Source: Multivorans sp965116445 (lineage in GTDB: Bacteria; Acidobacteriota; Thermoanaerobaculia; Multivoradales; Multivoraceae). From it: a stretch of DNA of 64,000 bases. The first letter of the stretch is position 1, and the number at the start of each line of letters is the position of its first letter. A program made the position numbers and the translations under genes. Below, in pieces: positions 1-8,188 of the stretch. The notes below the pieces were generated by a model. The model ran no database searches and had not been told where the DNA came from. It saw nothing but the letters and a program-made list of their open reading frames with translations. Location of the stretch: the NCBI GenBank assembly GCA_965116445.1, contig OZ220688.1, forward strand, positions 2,108,001-2,172,000. Reading direction: 5' to 3'.

Positions 1-471
1 GAAGACGACGGCGCCTACCAACTCGAGGTTCAGGTCGAGGGCTCGGTCCACCTGCCCACGCCCCGGTCGCGCTACGTGGTCACCGTCGAGATGACCGGGG
101 AGGACTGCTCGGTCCGGCCGATGACCGCGCCGGAGATGCGGGATCGCTTCGCGGTCGGAGATGAGGTGAAGATCGTGGCCCATGCAGTGCCCGGGTCGAG
201 GCGCTCTCTTGTGGCGCCCTTCGAACGGGTGGCCCTGGTCATGGCCGAAGCCGGCGAGAGCAACTTCATCAAGAACGACTTCGACTATTACGACGCACTG
301 CTCGAGTTGGACGCTCGCTTCCACGACACGGAGAAGTTCTCCCTGCTCTCGCAGATGGGCCGCTACCTGGACTCCCGGGAAGACTTCAGGCGCCTGCTCG
401 ATGAACAGGTCCAGGAACGTCGACTGAGGCGCCAGTTACTCAATCTCCACGATGCGCTGAGAGAACGGTAG
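1..471 (+). CDS. Unrecognised protein, 3' end only
   Basis: The frame is open from the first base of the window to a TAG at 469-471, so this is the C-terminal part (about 156 residues) of a gene whose start lies outside. A GTG at 76 could be mistaken for a start, but the frame continues upstream without a stop. The N-terminal part looks beta-rich; the last 70 residues are charged and helical, rich in Asp, Glu and Arg. I see no signal peptide, membrane segment or known motif and do not recognise the family. It is followed by a convergent GNAT gene after about 30 bases. Confidence 0.6.
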   Translation, partial: EDDGAYQLEVQVEGSVHLPTPRSRYVVTVEMTGEDCSVRPMTAPEMRDRFAVGDEVKIVAHAVPGSRRSLVAPFERVALVMAEAGESNFIKNDFDYYDALLELDARFHDTEKFSLLSQMGRYLDSREDFRRLLDEQVQERRLRRQLLNLHDALRER

Positions 472-502
472 GCGCCGCAACTCCCGCGACCCGGCCCGCC
501 GC

Positions 503-988
503 TCACAGTTCGCGTTCCATGACCTCGAAGTGGCAAGGCCGTAGCGGTCTGCGCGTCGGCGGCGGGTTGACCGCCTCGAAGGGCTCCGTGCGCACCACCC
601 GGTAGCCCAGGCGCCGGTACCACGCCGACAGTTCCGGCCGCACGCTAAGAACCCAGAGCTGGCATATGCCGCAGCCCGCGTTCCGCAACCAGCTCTCGCC
701 CGCCGTCATCAATCTCCGCCCGAGACCGTGGCTCTGCTGCGACGGCGCGACGGACACCAGGCCGAGATAGCCGGTCTCGGAGCGCACCTCGACATAGACG
801 CAGCCAGCCAGACCACCTGCTTTCGCGTCAGAGAGGAGGAACGAGCCGCGCTCAAGCCGTTCCTTCACCTCCACGAGCCCGATCCGGTCGCCGGAGAGCG
901 TGTCCGCCTCGATGAGGAACGCGTCGTTCACGAGGGCCACGATGGCTGGGGCATCGGCGACCGTGGCGCTGCGGCAAGGGAAGGCCAT
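503..988 (-). CDS. GNAT-family N-acetyltransferase
   Basis: This 161-residue protein has the length and layout of single-domain GNAT acetyltransferases, which move an acetyl group from acetyl-CoA to an amine. The acetyl-CoA binding loop is visible as QQSHGLGRRLM (residues 84-94), matching the family pattern Q/R-x-x-G-x-G/A, and it follows the usual beta4 strand (GYLGLVSVAPS). A C-terminal segment with WYRRLGY matches the common GNAT F/Y-Y-x-x-x-G-F motif. The substrate cannot be told. It is divergent from the carboxylase gene, with about 70 bases between them that must hold both promoters. Confidence 0.85.
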   Translation of the reverse strand: MAFPCRSATVADAPAIVALVNDAFLIEADTLSGDRIGLVEVKERLERGSFLLSDAKAGGLAGCVYVEVRSETGYLGLVSVAPSQQSHGLGRRLMTAGESWLRNAGCGICQLWVLSVRPELSAWYRRLGYRVVRTEPFEAVNPPPTRRPLRPCHFEVMEREL

Positions 989-1058
989 GACCGGAAGCCG
1001 GCGATTCTAGCCCCGCCCTTGTATCCTCCCGTCCTTTGTCGAACAACGGGGTCAAGCC

Positions 1059-4000
1059 ATGCCGCAACTCGAACGGGTCCTGATCAGCAACCGCGGCGAG
1101 ATCGCCATCCGGATCGCCAAGGCCGCCTCGGCGCTCGGCATGGAGTCCGTCGGCGTCTATCCGGCCGCCGACTCGCTGTCGCTTCACACCCGGCTCGCCA
1201 CCTCGGCCGTTCAGATCGGAAACGGCGTCTCTGACGATCCGGTGGCCGCCTACCTCGACGTCGAGGCGCTGGTGGCGGCGGCGCGCCAGAGCGACTGCGA
1301 CTGCGTTCACCCCGGCTACGGGTTCCTGGCCGAGAATGCCGACTTCGCACAGCGCTGCGCGGATGCCGGCCTCGCCTTCGTCGGACCGCCGCCGGCCGCG
1401 CTCGCGCTGTTCGGCGACAAGGTGCGTTCCCGCCGGCTCGCGGCCTCGCTCGACATTCCGGTCGTTCCCGGCAGCGACGGACCCATCGAGTCTGTCGACG
1501 GCGCGGAGGAACTCGCCGCGGCTCTCGGCTATCCCGTGATGCTCAAGGCCGCTGCCGGCGGCGGCGGCCGGGGCATGCGCGCGGTGCGGTCCGGGCCGGC
1601 GATGGCCGAAGCCTTCGAGCGCTGCCGCAGCGAAGCGGAGGCCGCGTTCGGCAGCGGAGCAGTCTTCCTGGAGAAGCTGATCGAACGGCCGCGGCACATC
1701 GAGGTCCAGATCCTTGCCGACGCGAACGGCCACGTCGTCCACCTGCACGAGCGGGACTGCTCGGTCCAGTTGCGCAACCAGAAGGTCATCGAGACGGCGC
1801 CGGCGGCGGGTCTCGAACCGGCCCTGCGCGAGCGCATGCTCGCCGACGCGGTCAAGCTGGCCGCGGCGGCGAGCTACGTGAACGCGGGCACGGTCGAGTT
1901 CCTCGTCGTACCGGAAACGGGCGAGCACTTCTTCATCGAGTGCAACGCGCGGATCCAGGTCGAGCACACCGTGACCGAACAGGTCACCGGGTTCGACCTC
2001 GTCGAGGCGCAGTTCCGGATCGCCGGCGGCGCCGACCTGGACGACCTGGGGCTGGGCGACCAGACAGCTGTGGGAGACCCCCGGGGCTTCGCCGTTCAGG
2101 CCCGCGTGGTCGCCCGCGGCGCGGGAACCCTGAGCGCCTACAAGGAACCCAGCGGACCCGGCGTACGAGTCGACGGCTGCGGCTACGTCGGGTACTCGCC
2201 ACCGCCCCAGTTCGACCCGCTGCTCGCCAAGGTGACGGCGGCCAGTTCGTCCTCGTTCGGCGGGGGCGCCGCGGCCTTCGCGGCCGCCGTCGACCGCGCC
2301 CGGCGGGCGGTCTCGGAGTTCCACATCGGCGGCCTCGCCACGAACGTCGACCAGCTCGGGGCGATCCTCGCTCACCCGGCCGTCCGCGGCGGCGACGCCC
2401 GGACGACGCTGCTCGAAGAGCACCCGGAACTCCTCGCCGCGGGCTCCGGCGTCGCCGCCGCGAACGGCGCGATGACCCTCCTGCGACAGCAGGCGACGGT
2501 AATGGGCCTGGCCGTCGCAAGCGGCGCGGGGACGCCGGCAAGCGCAGCGAGTTCGGCGGCCGCCGAACTCGCCGTCGAGCCCGGCCAGCAGGCCGTCGCC
2601 TGTCCCATGGCCGGCGCCGTCCTCGAGGTTCGCGCGGCGGAAGGCGACCAGGTCGCCGGCGGCGAGACCCTGTTCGTTGTCAGCGCGATGAAGATGGAAT
2701 CGACCGTCGCGTCCCCCTGCGACGGGCGTCTGGCCGCCCTCCAGCCACTGCAGCCGGGCGACACGGTCGCAGCGGGCCAGGTCGTGGCGGTCATCGCCCC
2801 GGCCGAGGGAGCGACCCTGGCCCGAGCGGACGAAGCCGGGGACACCTGGGCGCCCCTGCTCGAGGACATCGCCACGATGCGGGCCCTGGCGCACGAGCGG
2901 CTCGCGCCGGGATCGGACGATCCGGGAGTCGTTCGCCAGCGCAGCCGCGGCAAGCTGACCTGCCGGGAGCGAATCGACCTCCTGCTGGACAAAGGCAGCT
3001 TCCACGAGGTCGGCAGCGTCGCCGGCTTCGCCTCGTATGACGAGGACGGCGCGATCAGCGCCTTCACGCCGGCCAACCACGTCGGCGGCTGGGGCCGGAT
3101 CGACGGCCGCACGGCGATCGTCTGCGCCGACGACTTCACCTCGCGCGGCGGCCACGCGGACGGCGCGATCGGCGAGAAGAGCCGCCATCTCGACCGGCTG
3201 GCGATCGAGATGCGCGCGCCCTCGGTCCGCCTGCTCGACGGCTCGTCGGGCGGCGGCAGCGTGGCCGCCATGGTGCCGCAGCAGCAGAAGGAGGGCGAGA
3301 GCAAGGCGAAGGAGAGCCGCGGCGCGATCAAGGCCGGCCGGCCGCGGGTCGCCGGCGGCGGCGGCTCCTTCCTGCCCGGACACCTCGGCAGCACGATGTA
3401 CACAGAGCAACTGGGCGCCGTGCCGGTGGTCAATCTGCTGCTCGGCAGCGTCGTCGGCATCGGCGCCGCGAAGGCGGTGCTGGGCCACTTCTCGGTCATG
3501 GTGCGCGACATCGCGCAGTTGTTCGTCGCCGGACCGCCGGTCGTCCGCCCCGCGATGGGCTACGACATCACGAAGGAGGACCTGGGCGGCTGGCACATCC
3601 ACTGCCGCAACGGCTCGGTCGACAACCTCGCCGAGACCGAGGAGGAGGCGGTCGCCCAGACCAGGCGCTTCCTGTCCTACCTGCCGTCCTCGGTGTTCGA
3701 GGCGCCGCCCACGGCAAAGGCAGGCCCGAACGACCGGCCCGAACGCCGCGACGAAGAACTCTTCCACCTGATTCCGCGCAAGCGCACGGCAACCTTCGAC
3801 ATCCGCCGGGCCATCCGGCTCATGGCGGACGAGGACTCCTTCTTCGAGATCGGCCCGCTCTGGGGCACCGACCAGGTCGCCGGCTTCGTGCGATTCGCGG
3901 GCCGCCCGATGGGCGTCATCGCGTCCGACAGCCAGCACGCGAACGGCGGCGCGCTGACCGCGGACGGCTGCCGCAAGCTGATTCGCCACCTCGACCTTTG

Positions 4001-4505
4001 CGACCTCTTCCACCTGCCCGTCCTGAACCTGGTCGACAACCCCGGCTTCGCCGTCGGCCTCGAGCACGAGATCACCGGCACGATCCGCTGGGGCGGCCAG
4101 TGGATGATCGCCTTCGCCCAGGCGACGGTCCCCGTCTTCACCGTGATCATGCGCCGCAGCTTCGGCGTCGCCGGCAACAACTACGCGACCCCGCGCGCCC
4201 AACCCTCCATGCGGGTCGCCTGGCCCGCCGCGGACACCGGCGGCATCCCGCCCGAAGGCGGCATCGAAGCCGCCTACAAGCGCCAGTTGGCCCAGGCCGA
4301 AGACCCGAAAGCCCTCCGAGAGGAACTGATGGGGAGGATCGAAAGCGCTCGCGGCCCCGTCGGCCCTCTCTCCCGCTTCCAGCTTGAAGAGATGATCGAC
4401 CCGCGAGACACCCGCCGGATGATCTGCGAATGGATCGAGACGGCCTGGAAGATCATCTCGCAACCGTCCAGGCTGGGGCCCCGGCCAGTCCAGTTCCGGC
4501 CGTGA
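1059..4505 (+). CDS. Single-chain acyl-CoA carboxylase (BC-BCCP-CT fusion)
   Basis: The 1148-residue protein joins all parts of a biotin-dependent acyl-CoA carboxylase. Residues 1-450 are biotin carboxylase, starting RVLISNRGEIAIRI, with the glycine-rich ATP-grasp loop after K163. Residues about 507-580 are a biotinyl domain with the biotin lysine K545 in SAMKMES. Residues about 600-1148 are the carboxyltransferase, with both N and C halves. This order and length match the single-chain long-chain acyl-CoA carboxylases of mycobacteria, which make malonyl-CoA or 2-carboxyacyl-CoA. Most bacteria split these parts over two to four genes. The acyl specificity is not readable. The last codons (RLGPRPVQFRP then stop) recur at 6155-6190, see findings. 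Confidence 0.93.
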   Translation: MPQLERVLISNRGEIAIRIAKAASALGMESVGVYPAADSLSLHTRLATSAVQIGNGVSDDPVAAYLDVEALVAAARQSDCDCVHPGYGFLAENADFAQRCADAGLAFVGPPPAALALFGDKVRSRRLAASLDIPVVPGSDGPIESVDGAEELAAALGYPVMLKAAAGGGGRGMRAVRSGPAMAEAFERCRSEAEAAFGSGAVFLEKLIERPRHIEVQILADANGHVVHLHERDCSVQLRNQKVIETAPAAGLEPALRERMLADAVKLAAAASYVNAGTVEFLVVPETGEHFFIECNARIQVEHTVTEQVTGFDLVEAQFRIAGGADLDDLGLGDQTAVGDPRGFAVQARVVARGAGTLSAYKEPSGPGVRVDGCGYVGYSPPPQFDPLLAKVTAASSSSFGGGAAAFAAAVDRARRAVSEFHIGGLATNVDQLGAILAHPAVRGGDARTTLLEEHPELLAAGSGVAAANGAMTLLRQQATVMGLAVASGAGTPASAASSAAAELAVEPGQQAVACPMAGAVLEVRAAEGDQVAGGETLFVVSAMKMESTVASPCDGRLAALQPLQPGDTVAAGQVVAVIAPAEGATLARADEAGDTWAPLLEDIATMRALAHERLAPGSDDPGVVRQRSRGKLTCRERIDLLLDKGSFHEVGSVAGFASYDEDGAISAFTPANHVGGWGRIDGRTAIVCADDFTSRGGHADGAIGEKSRHLDRLAIEMRAPSVRLLDGSSGGGSVAAMVPQQQKEGESKAKESRGAIKAGRPRVAGGGGSFLPGHLGSTMYTEQLGAVPVVNLLLGSVVGIGAAKAVLGHFSVMVRDIAQLFVAGPPVVRPAMGYDITKEDLGGWHIHCRNGSVDNLAETEEEAVAQTRRFLSYLPSSVFEAPPTAKAGPNDRPERRDEELFHLIPRKRTATFDIRRAIRLMADEDSFFEIGPLWGTDQVAGFVRFAGRPMGVIASDSQHANGGALTADGCRKLIRHLDLCDLFHLPVLNLVDNPGFAVGLEHEITGTIRWGGQWMIAFAQATVPVFTVIMRRSFGVAGNNYATPRAQPSMRVAWPAADTGGIPPEGGIEAAYKRQLAQAEDPKALREELMGRIESARGPVGPLSRFQLEEMIDPRDTRRMICEWIETAWKIISQPSRLGPRPVQFRP

Positions 4506-5374
4506 GGCCGGATCGCGTCACGAGAAGGCTCGAGGCCTGAAGTCCGGTTCGTTCGTGATCGTGGCGCTCTTGCCGGTGGCCCGGATCACGAACAGGCCCT
4601 GCCGCTCGGCGTGGGTGCAGACGGAGGAGTCGGCCTTGAGGTAGGCCACCGCGCCGAAGATCGTGTGCCGCCGGTACTCCGGACACCATTCCTGGAACTG
4701 GCCGAGCTTGGCCAGGAAGCGCTTCACGTCCTTCGGCCGAAGCGTCGTCTTGACCTCCACGACCACAACCTCCACGCCGTTGGCGGCCACGATGTCGACC
4801 TCGAAGTGCTCGCCGTTGCGTCGGCCGGTCATGTTCCGGAGCGTCCGTTCCACGGCGATGCTGCGCTCCTTCAGGAGGGGCACCAGATCTCCCTCTACCA
4901 GACTCTCCAGGAACCGGCTCCACTTCGTCGTGAACATGTTCTCCGCCTTCTTGAGGCGCCGGTCCGTCTCCTGCATCTGCCGATCGGTCTCCTGCATGCG
5001 CCGGTCCGTCTCCTGCATTCGCCGGTCCGTCTCCTTCTGTTGCTCCTTCTGTCGCTCCTTGAGCTCCTCCATGCCCTTGCTGAACTTCGCCGAGAGCCGG
5101 GAAGCGAGTTCCAGGTTGGCCTCGGTCCGGTCCAGGGCGGTCGAGGCCATCGTTGTCTCATTCGGGGTGTGCGTCTGCTCGGTCATTCTCGCCTTTCTGG
5201 TGTCACGGCACTCGAAGTGCCGGAGGGGCGGATGTTGGCAGGGGCACGGTTTCTGCCTGCAGTCGCCCGAAGCGAGCGTCAGCAGCAACCGAAGGGATGA
5301 TCCTAGCAACCCCGAAAACCGCCGTCACCGTTCCGACAGGCCTGGACGCCGGACATCCCGGAGCACGGAGCGCG
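4470..5374. repeat. Left copy of a ~0.9-kb duplicated segment
   Basis: This stretch is nearly identical to 6155-7046. It covers the end of the carboxylase gene, the whole coiled-coil PD-(D/E)XK gene and about 190 bases upstream of it, ending at the shared GAGCACGGAGCGCG. The main length difference is one 12-base unit inside the coiled coil. The two copies are in the same orientation and flank the RHH-PIN pair. Confidence 0.85.
4518..5186 (-). CDS. Coiled-coil PD-(D/E)XK-fold protein, copy 1
   Basis: The 222-residue protein starts at the ATG at 5186 (MTEQTHTPNE); the open frame runs further upstream but with no protein-like composition. Residues about 30-80 form a coiled coil built from repeated QETDRRM heptads. 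Residues about 120-150 carry a nuclease-like core: D131 in HFEVDIVAANG, then E144 and K146 in VVVEVKTTL, the D-x(n)-E-x-K arrangement of PD-(D/E)XK enzymes. This resembles uncharacterised DUF3782-like proteins, some of which are annotated as nuclease-fold proteins. Cleavage activity is unproven. It sits convergent to the carboxylase, 12 bases from its stop, and a near-identical copy lies at 6203-6859. Confidence 0.8.
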   Translation of the reverse strand: MTEQTHTPNETTMASTALDRTEANLELASRLSAKFSKGMEELKERQKEQQKETDRRMQETDRRMQETDRQMQETDRRLKKAENMFTTKWSRFLESLVEGDLVPLLKERSIAVERTLRNMTGRRNGEHFEVDIVAANGVEVVVVEVKTTLRPKDVKRFLAKLGQFQEWCPEYRRHTIFGAVAYLKADSSVCTHAERQGLFVIRATGKSATITNEPDFRPRAFS

Positions 5375-5382
5375 GCGCCCAG

Positions 5383-5411
5383 TTGACACGAATCTCGTGT
5401 CACACTACTTT
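5383..5411 (+). promoter_or_regulatory. Sigma70-like promoter overlapping a palindromic operator
   Basis: A TTGACA box (5383-5388) and a TACTTT box (5406-5411) are 17 bases apart, an ideal sigma70 layout. A 19-base palindrome, TGACACGA-ATC-TCGTGTCA (5384-5402), overlaps the -35 box and spacer. RHH antitoxins usually bind such palindromes to repress their own operon. The predicted transcription start falls at or next to the antitoxin ATG (5418), which suggests a leaderless mRNA. Confidence 0.7.
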
Positions 5412-5417
5412 CGCGTC

Positions 5418-5666
5418 ATGAAGAACATCACCATCACGTTGCCCGAGGACATGGCCCGGTGGGTTCGCGTCCGAGCGGCGCAAGACGAGTTGAGCGTCTC
5501 AAGGTGGCTGGCGCGGATCATCGAAAGCCGGAGGCGCCGGGAAGACGAGTACGAGGTCGCCATGGAGCGATTCCTGGAGCGAGCTCGCCAACCACGCACC
5601 TTCGACTGGGTCGACGGTCGCAAACCGACCCGAGAGGAAGTGCATGACCGCGCCGGTCTTCGTTGA
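5418..5666 (+). CDS. Ribbon-helix-helix (CopG-type) antitoxin
   Basis: The 82-residue protein begins MKNITITLPEDMARWVR, a typical ribbon-helix-helix DNA-binding N-terminus in which the ITITLP strand contacts DNA as a dimer. The remaining half is charged and should wrap the toxin. It overlaps the PIN toxin gene by 23 bases, as in many vapBC-type operons. The in-frame GTG at 5397 is rejected as start because it lies within the promoter; ATG 5418 fits the predicted transcript start. It should neutralise the PIN toxin and repress the operon through the palindrome at 5384-5402. Confidence 0.85.
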   Translation: MKNITITLPEDMARWVRVRAAQDELSVSRWLARIIESRRRREDEYEVAMERFLERARQPRTFDWVDGRKPTREEVHDRAGLR

Positions 5667-6108
5667 CACGAACGTTCTCGTGTACCTGCACACCGATTCC
5701 GATCCCGCGAAGCAGGAACGAGCCGACGCGTGGGTCGACTTCCTGATACGACGCCGTGCCGGCCGGCTGAGCACCCAGGTTCTCCAGGAGCTCTACGCGG
5801 TGCTGACCCGCAAGGTGCGCCCTCCCCTGGAACAGGAGCTGGCGCGCTCCATCGTCCGGGATCTCGGCTCGTGGAAGCCCTTGTCGCTCGAGCCAGCCGC
5901 TCTGGAGCGCGCGTGGAATCTGGAGAATCGCTACTCACTCTCCTGGTGGGACTCTCTGATCGTTGCGGCGGCGCAGGCAAGCCGATGCTGCGTGCTCCTG
6001 ACCGAGGACCTTCAGAACGGGCAGAAGTTCGGCAGCCTGCGAGTCGTCGACCCGTTCTCCGGAGCAGCGCGAGATCCGCAAGCCGTGCTCGAGTCAACGG
6101 CGCACTGA
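5644..6108 (+). CDS. PIN-domain toxin (VapC-type RNase)
   Basis: The 154-residue protein has the PIN-domain acidic set: D8 in FVDTNVLVYL, E49 in VLQELYAVLT, D103 in WWDSLIVAAA and the E121-D122 pair in LLTEDLQNG. PIN toxins are Mg-dependent RNases that cleave tRNA or rRNA. All catalytic positions are present, so the toxin should be active. The gene overlaps the upstream antitoxin. The pair lies between two near-identical PD-(D/E)XK genes, which could help recombination delete or move it. Confidence 0.88.
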   Translation: MTAPVFVDTNVLVYLHTDSDPAKQERADAWVDFLIRRRAGRLSTQVLQELYAVLTRKVRPPLEQELARSIVRDLGSWKPLSLEPAALERAWNLENRYSLSWWDSLIVAAAQASRCCVLLTEDLQNGQKFGSLRVVDPFSGAARDPQAVLESTAH

Positions 6109-6154
6109 TCTGGCGGCTGCTGGCGCGCCGAAGCGCCGAAGCGCCGAAACGACC

Positions 6155-7046
6155 CGTCTCAAGCCGCGGCCGATCCAGTTCCGACCGTGAGGCCGGATCG
6201 CGTCACGAGAAGGCTCGAGGCCTGAAGTCCGGTTCGTTCGTGATCGAGGCGCTCTTGCCGGTGGCCCGGATCACGAACAGGCCCTGCCGCTCGGCGTGGG
6301 CGCAGACGGAGGCGTCCGCCTTGAGGTAGGCCACGGCGCCGAAGATCGTGTGCCGCCGGTACTCCGGACACCATTCCCGGAACTGGCCGAGCTTGGCCAG
6401 GAAGCGCTTCACGTCCCTCGGCCGAAGCGTCGTCTTGACCTCCACGACCACAACCTCCACGCCGTTGGCGGCCACGATGTCGACCTCGAAGTGCTCGCCG
6501 TTGCGTCGGCCGGTCATGTTCCGGAGCGTCCGTTCCACGGCGATGCTGCGCTCCTTCAGGAGGGGCACCAGATCTCCCTCTACCAGACTCTCCAGGAACC
6601 GGCTCCACTTCGTCGTGAACATGTTCTCAGCCTTCTTGAGGCGCCGACCGGTCTCCTGCATCTGCCGATCGGTCTCCTGCATGCGCCGGTCCGTCTCCTC
6701 CATCTGCCGGGCCGTCTCCTTCTGTTGCTCCTTGAACTCATCCATGCCCTTGCTGAACTTCGCCGAGAGCCGGGTAGCGAGTTCCAGGTTGGCCTCGACC
6801 CGGTCCATGGTGGTCGAGGCCCTCGTTGTCTCATTCGGGGTGTGCGTCTGCTCGGTCATTCTCGCCTTTCTGGTGTCACGGCACTCGAAGCGCCGGGGAG
6901 CGGATGTTGGCAGGGGCACGGCTTTGCCCTGCAGTCGCCCGAAGCGAGCGGCAGCGGCAACCGAAGGGATGATCCTACCAACCCGAAGAACCGCCGTCAC
7001 GGTCCCGACAGGCCTGGACGCCAGACATCCCGGAGCACGGAGCGCG
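6155..7046. repeat. Right copy of the ~0.9-kb duplicated segment
   Basis: This copy matches 4470-5374 in the same orientation. Its left end carries a carboxylase-like C-terminal reading, RLKPRPIQFRP then TGA at 6188-6190, against RLGPRPVQFRP then TGA in the intact carboxylase. The differences there are mostly at third codon positions or conservative. The right end stops at 7046, just before the transposase relic. Confidence 0.82.
6203..6859 (-). CDS. Coiled-coil PD-(D/E)XK-fold protein, copy 2
   Basis: The 218-residue protein is a close paralogue of the one at 4518-5186 and starts with the same MTEQTHTPNE. The nuclease-like core is fully kept (D127, E140, K142). The coiled coil is four residues shorter: one RQKE unit is missing and a few heptad residues differ (ARQMEET, QETGRR). 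Coiled-coil length change with a constant core suggests the coil sets partner choice or spacing. The upstream 190 bases, with any promoter, are duplicated as well, so both copies are probably expressed alike. Confidence 0.8.
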   Translation of the reverse strand: MTEQTHTPNETTRASTTMDRVEANLELATRLSAKFSKGMDEFKEQQKETARQMEETDRRMQETDRQMQETGRRLKKAENMFTTKWSRFLESLVEGDLVPLLKERSIAVERTLRNMTGRRNGEHFEVDIVAANGVEVVVVEVKTTLRPRDVKRFLAKLGQFREWCPEYRRHTIFGAVAYLKADASVCAHAERQGLFVIRATGKSASITNEPDFRPRAFS

Positions 7047-7204
7047 ATGCGAGAGTCCTGCCGTCGTCAAGCAGCCGAAGGCAGGCGCACCTCAGGATTC
7101 GCCGGCGAGCCCCGACCTGGCGCTTGGCGGTGGTCACGGAGCACGGGCGCCCAGCGATGCTGGCTCGTGGTCCGGGACATCTTGAGCAGGCCTGACCTTC
7201 GCAG

Positions 7205-8188
7205 TTGAGGCAACTTTCCGCCCACTGGGTGCTCGGGAAGACGGTGGGGGTGGACGCGACGACTCTGGAGGCGAACGCGGCGCTGCGAAGCATCGTGCGT
7301 CGTGACACGGGCGCGGAGTACGAGGAGTTCGTTCGGGGCTTGGCGGCGGCCTCGGGTGTGGCGACGCCGACGAAGGCGGAGTTGGCGCGCTTCGACCGCA
7401 AGCGGAAGAAGAAGTTGTCCAACAAGGAGTGGGAGAATCCGCACGATCCGGATGCAGAGGTAACGAAGATGAAGGATGGCCGCACGCACCTTGCGTACAA
7501 GGCGGAGCAGGCGGTGGACCTGGAGTGCGGGACCATCCTGGGCGTGACCATCCACGGCGGCGCCAAGGGGGACACGGAGTCTCTCTTCGCGACGCTGGAG
7601 GAGACCTTCGATCAGGTCGAGTCGGCGGTCGGCGACTCGTCGGTGATCGAGGAAGTCGTTGCGGACAAGGGGTACCACAGCAACGCCGTTCTCGCCTCCA
7701 TCGACGAGTTGGAGCTTCGCAGCTACATTGCGGAGCCGGACCGTGGTCGTCGTCGTTGGAAGGGCAAGAAGGACCTGCAGGCCATCGTGTACGCGAACCG
7801 TCGGCGAATCCGGGGGAATCGAGGCAAGCGGATGCAGCGCCAGCGCGGCGAGCGCCTCGAACGGCCTTTCGCCCATCAGTTCGAGACCGGCGGCATGCGA
7901 CGGCTGCATCTGCGCGAGTGCGGCAACGTGCTCAAGCGGGTCTACCTTCAGGCCTGCGGCTTCAACCTCGGGCTGCTGATGCGTACGCTCGTGGGAGTCG
8001 GAACGCCGCGGGCCTTGCAGGGACGGTCTGCGGCGTTCCTCGACGCCCTGGCCGGCCCACACGGGGCGCCTTGGGAGCGTCTTGGCCGGGCTTTCCGCCG
8101 GTTCCTCGCCCGATGGCGGGAAAACCGCGCTGCCAGCCGCCCCAACTTCAACTTCGTCTTCCTCGCCGCTACCCAACCTCAAGCCTGA
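7205..8188 (+). pseudogene. 5'-truncated IS1182-like transposase
   Basis: The 327-residue reading resembles the C-terminal two-thirds of IS1182-type DDE transposases: GKTVGVDATTLEANAALRS at the start, ADKGYHS in the middle and a C-terminal block ending GVGTPRALQG. All three acidic residues seem present (D17, D154, E227 counted from TTG 7205). The family normally has about 130 further N-terminal residues; here homology begins abruptly at LGKTVGVD after a TTG, and no matching N-terminus is seen in 7047-7204. The element is therefore an end-deleted relic and unlikely to move itself. Its 3' part overlaps the mcrB frame. Confidence 0.8.

Noticed and set aside
852..4463. A 1203-codon open frame on the minus strand opposite the carboxylase, and similar very long frames opposite the P450, RND and methyltransferase genes (for example 37735-41775 and 41779-45204, plus strand)
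   Set aside because: These are shadows produced by strong GC bias at third codon positions. Their translations are rich in Arg, Ala, Gly and His with no domains, while the opposite strands encode clear protein families.
4960..5045. Four short near-identical direct repeats that could suggest a CRISPR or minisatellite
   Set aside because: They are in-frame heptads (QETDRRM) of a coiled coil, about 21 bases each and adjacent, with no spacers; the same pattern occurs in the paralogue.
7047..7204. Search for the missing N-terminus of the transposase in other frames
   Set aside because: No frame in this stretch resembles the IS1182 N-terminal region, so a deletion rather than a frameshift explains the short gene.
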